From: Siderastrea siderea
Lineage: Eukaryota; Cnidaria; Anthozoa; Scleractinia; Rhizangiidae
Length of the DNA: 64,000 nt
NCBI GenBank assembly: GCA_964030785.1
Contig: OZ034970.1
Span: forward strand, 18,410,911-18,474,910
Direction of reading: 5' to 3'
Made by a program: the position numbers and the translations under genes
In this document: positions 61,465 to 64,000 of the stretch, piece by piece
Layout of the letters: each line of letters begins with the position of its first letter
Numbering within the stretch: position 1 is the first letter of the stretch
Notes under the pieces: generated by a model
Databases searched by the model: none
What the model saw: the letters and a program-made list of their open reading frames with translations, nothing else
Told to the model about the DNA's origin: nothing

Positions 61465-63771
61465 TTACATACAGCCAAACCCAGATTCACTGTGCACACA
61501 AGCTTCCAGGAAACTATTGTAGAACTTTCCATATTCCTCATGAACAGTGGGAACTTTCAATTCCACTGTACATGTTTCTGCAAAAAAATGAGGAGAATTA
61601 TCTTCCCTGTAGCGAATAGTGATCTTCTCTTCCAGCCCCATAGGAGGTAGAGCCTCAAGTCCTGTCGCAAAAAAGAGGAACTCGCCCAGCTTTGAAGAAC
61701 CAAATTCTGAGTAGGAAAAAACAGTCGTTACTATATGAAATAATAATAATGAAGATGTAGTGGTACTATTTCCTAGTTTAATAAATTTAAACAACATATA
61801 CGCCCCCCTCCCCCTCCCCCAACAGAAACGAAATTTTATATTGCACAAGAATGTATCACATAAACGTGTCAAAACTATCTAACTCCCTGGGGTGAACAAA
61901 ACTCACGAACTCCCTGAGGCGACAAACTGCCTAAAACTTCAAAAACTTGACGCCAAAACCACGCTACGGGCCTCAGTCACATTCTGATTACGTGCTTTTT
62001 AATGGACATTGATCACATTCAGTCAGCTTAATGTATCTCACGAGGAAAACATTTCATGAAAAATGTTTCCCTCGAGGGATACATTTTAATTAATGCATCA
62101 CTTATTAATTTATGATCACTTATCAGCAAATGAAAATCGTACTTAGAGCAAGGGAAACCATGGATATATAACAATGAGTTTGTTTCTCCTAGACTGACAA
62201 TGTTCCCCTTGGCTTCGCATTGGGGATTTTGCCTAGAGAAACATTGAGGGTCTCTGGGGTACAAAACTTAACACTTCCCTTTGGGCCAGTCATTACAAGT
62301 GCTTATCAACCCCATGCAAAAGCACAATAATAACAATATTTGATCAAATCATCCTAATCAGATAATAAATGCACATCGTTGGTCAGTTTCATCTACTAAC
62401 ACCCTTTCCCCTTCCCCCAAGTCACTCTAAGTCAAGCCCATTGCTATTGTTTTCTTTTCTGCCTTTCCCGCTGTAGCTTTGCAATTTTAACTACTGTAAT
62501 CAGATTCTGCATGCCCCTTACTGGTTAGAACTGAGGAGACAGAAATGGAATGGTGATTAAATTTTGTATTACTTGATTGCTATTAAACCAAAGTGACAAC
62601 TCTTACCTTCAAAGCACTCAGAGATGCACCTCTTCAAATGCTGTCTCATCACCTCTCTCAATCCATCCTCCTCCTTTTCGATGTTAAGGAATTGATTAAA
62701 AAGAACTGCTGGTGTCAGAATACACACTGCTGTGTGTACAAAATACGGCTCCATCAAATCAGGATGGCCTCTGATAAGATCTAACACGCCAAGAACCTCC
62801 AACCCCTTGCAGAATTGGTCAATAGAGAGCTTTCTTTTATAGAAAGCTTCATGGGCAGCAACTAGCTGCATGGCAGCCACACGGTTGTCATAGGTAAGCA
62901 ACTTATCCCACCCTGCGGCTTGCAGTAGTTCTGACGAATCACTCCGAAGGTTTTCTAAGTCCTCTGGACATTCTGCATTTTCAACCTTTTTTAAAAAAAA
63001 GAAAATCGCCAAATTATATCAATGTTATTGCTTTTTCATGTCATTTTGATATGCCTTGAAAAATGCATTCGAGACATTGGAAAAACAAGTTGTACATCCT
63101 TTAGAGTTTTGACATTTCAGAACAATTTACATGAACCAATGTTGTCTTGGATGTCTTGAAAAACTTGCATTTTGTAAACAAAATATACATAATATACCCA
63201 TAACTCATCTAGGTGGATGGTCTTACCTTGCGTATTAGATCCACGACAGAGTAATCTGGGATGTCTTCTACACAGTGGGGCATTTCTGTCATGTCCACTG
63301 TCTCATGTGATACGAAGTAATACATACTCTTAGAGAGAACAGGTGCGCCAATTTCACAGTGCATGATGGCACAGCTAATCATGCGACCAGCAATGTGATA
63401 TAGATTACTTTGAATGGCACTTGCGTTGTATGTAAGGGCTCGTTTGTGTGCTTGGCCTTCAAATAGAGCTGGATGGCTGGTTACCGCTCTCATTAACAGA
63501 GTAAAAAACTCCCTTCGCAAACCACCAGCATCGATTCCCTCCTCGTCCTCGAACTTCACTCTCGGCGACTTATGGGGATCAAATCTTGCACTTTTGAAGG
63601 GTGCAACACTGTCCTCAAATAAGGAGTTTCTCGCAACATTGATCCGCTGAATACCATCTCTGAGAATTTTCTTTTTTTGGTTCTTCAGTAGTGTGCATGC
63701 ATTCTCTTCGTCTACATTCTCTTCGTCTTCTTCCTCAAAGAAATCATTAATTGTGATTTCTTGCTTGGCAT
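61465..63771 (-). CDS. HECT-domain E3 ubiquitin ligase, last three exons
   Basis: Minus-strand exons 63227-63771, 62607-62985 and 61465-61706, with matching GT/AG borders and phases. Exon one has an acidic stretch (FFEEEDEENVDEEN), then the HECT N-lobe (DEEGIDAGGLRREFFTLLM, HIAGRMISCAIMHCEIGAP). The last exon is the C-lobe: FFATGLEALPPMGLEEKITI, the catalytic Cys in AETCTVELKVPTVH, ending GFGCM-stop. The catalytic Cys takes ubiquitin from an E2 and passes it to substrate. It resembles G2E3-like ligases, which are numerous in cnidarians. Upstream exons lie beyond 64000. Confidence 0.9.
62038..62080. repeat. short hairpin in a HECT-gene intron
   Basis: CGAGG-AAACATTT and AAATGTTTCCCTCG face each other with a short loop. 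Probably part of a small repeat. Confidence 0.4.
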
Positions 63772-64000
63772 CTGCAAGAGTTAATAGAAACAGTTCTGAC
63801 CTAAAGTATTAAAACACCAATAGCAGTCATACAAATCCGGATAAAATGCCATTACATTAACCATTATTAGTGCTCTGTTCATATATAGTTCATATATTTA
63901 ATTGTGTATATTCTCTCATCCTTACTTATCATAAAAAGGAACTGATTTTAACATTCTGGTATAATTTTGGCAGACCAATTATTTTGATTACAATTTTCAA

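Noticed and set aside
62028..62264. 78-codon minus-strand ORF
   Set aside because: Falls within an intron of the HECT gene and overlaps a hairpin repeat.

Overview
The window is animal genomic DNA, most likely from a cnidarian (coral or sea anemone). Grounds: introns with GT/AG borders, a HECT ubiquitin-ligase gene, tRNA-derived SINE sequence, and a dense pile of transposons typical of such genomes (Polinton/Maverick, Penelope-like, L1-like LINE, Ngaro, Helentron, hAT). The species assignment is inference. Very little of the 64 kb is ordinary host gene.

Layout. 1-5.9 kb: 72-bp tandem repeats, a TATA box and a decayed plus-strand gene carrying three in-frame stops, cut by a 4-kb non-autonomous repeat that itself carries a 1.74-kb hAT element (8-bp TSD). 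5.95-14.18 kb: a Penelope-like element with an inverted partial copy at its 5' side and a hammerhead ribozyme at each outer end; an L1-like LINE sits inside its reverse transcriptase with an 11-bp TSD. 14.2-18.0 kb: the capsid-side remnant of an older Polinton (copy 1). 18-21 kb: no genes. 21.8-26.2 kb: an Ngaro retrotransposon with split direct repeats, inserted in Helentron debris that continues (minus strand) to 31.5 kb with a PIF1-type helicase and fused endonuclease. 32-35.7 kb: a small ZAD-like zinc-finger ORF between inverted repeats and a second copy of the 4-kb repeat family.

35.77-55.05 kb is one whole Polinton (copy 2), 19,277 bp, with long terminal inverted repeats and a 6-bp TSD. 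On the minus strand it carries a GRF zinc-finger gene, a small ORF, a DDE integrase with chromodomain, a decayed duplicate penton, the penton, small basic core proteins, major capsid protein, adenain-like protease, packaging ATPase, a low-complexity protein, a two-TM protein, small conserved proteins and a parvovirus-type phospholipase A2; then a protein-primed family B DNA polymerase. On the plus strand are a basic-repeat/acidic protein and, at the right end, a SLOG-domain nucleotide-binding protein. Many of these genes have a TATA box shortly upstream. Polymerase, integrase, GRF gene and others carry frameshifts or stops, so the element looks dead as a unit, while major capsid, protease, ATPase and SLOG frames remain open.

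55-64 kb: SINE pieces, a Helitron fragment, a third piece of the 4-kb repeat family, an intact three-exon DDE-integrase gene (59.1-61.15 kb), and the last three exons of a HECT E3 ligase gene (61.5-63.8 kb, minus strand) that runs off the right edge.

The most unusual biology is in the Polinton: a SLOG sensor-type protein together with a 2TM protein whose layout resembles SLATT effectors, and a recurring Q(Q/R)GG motif in its small basic proteins that may mark cleavage by its own protease.
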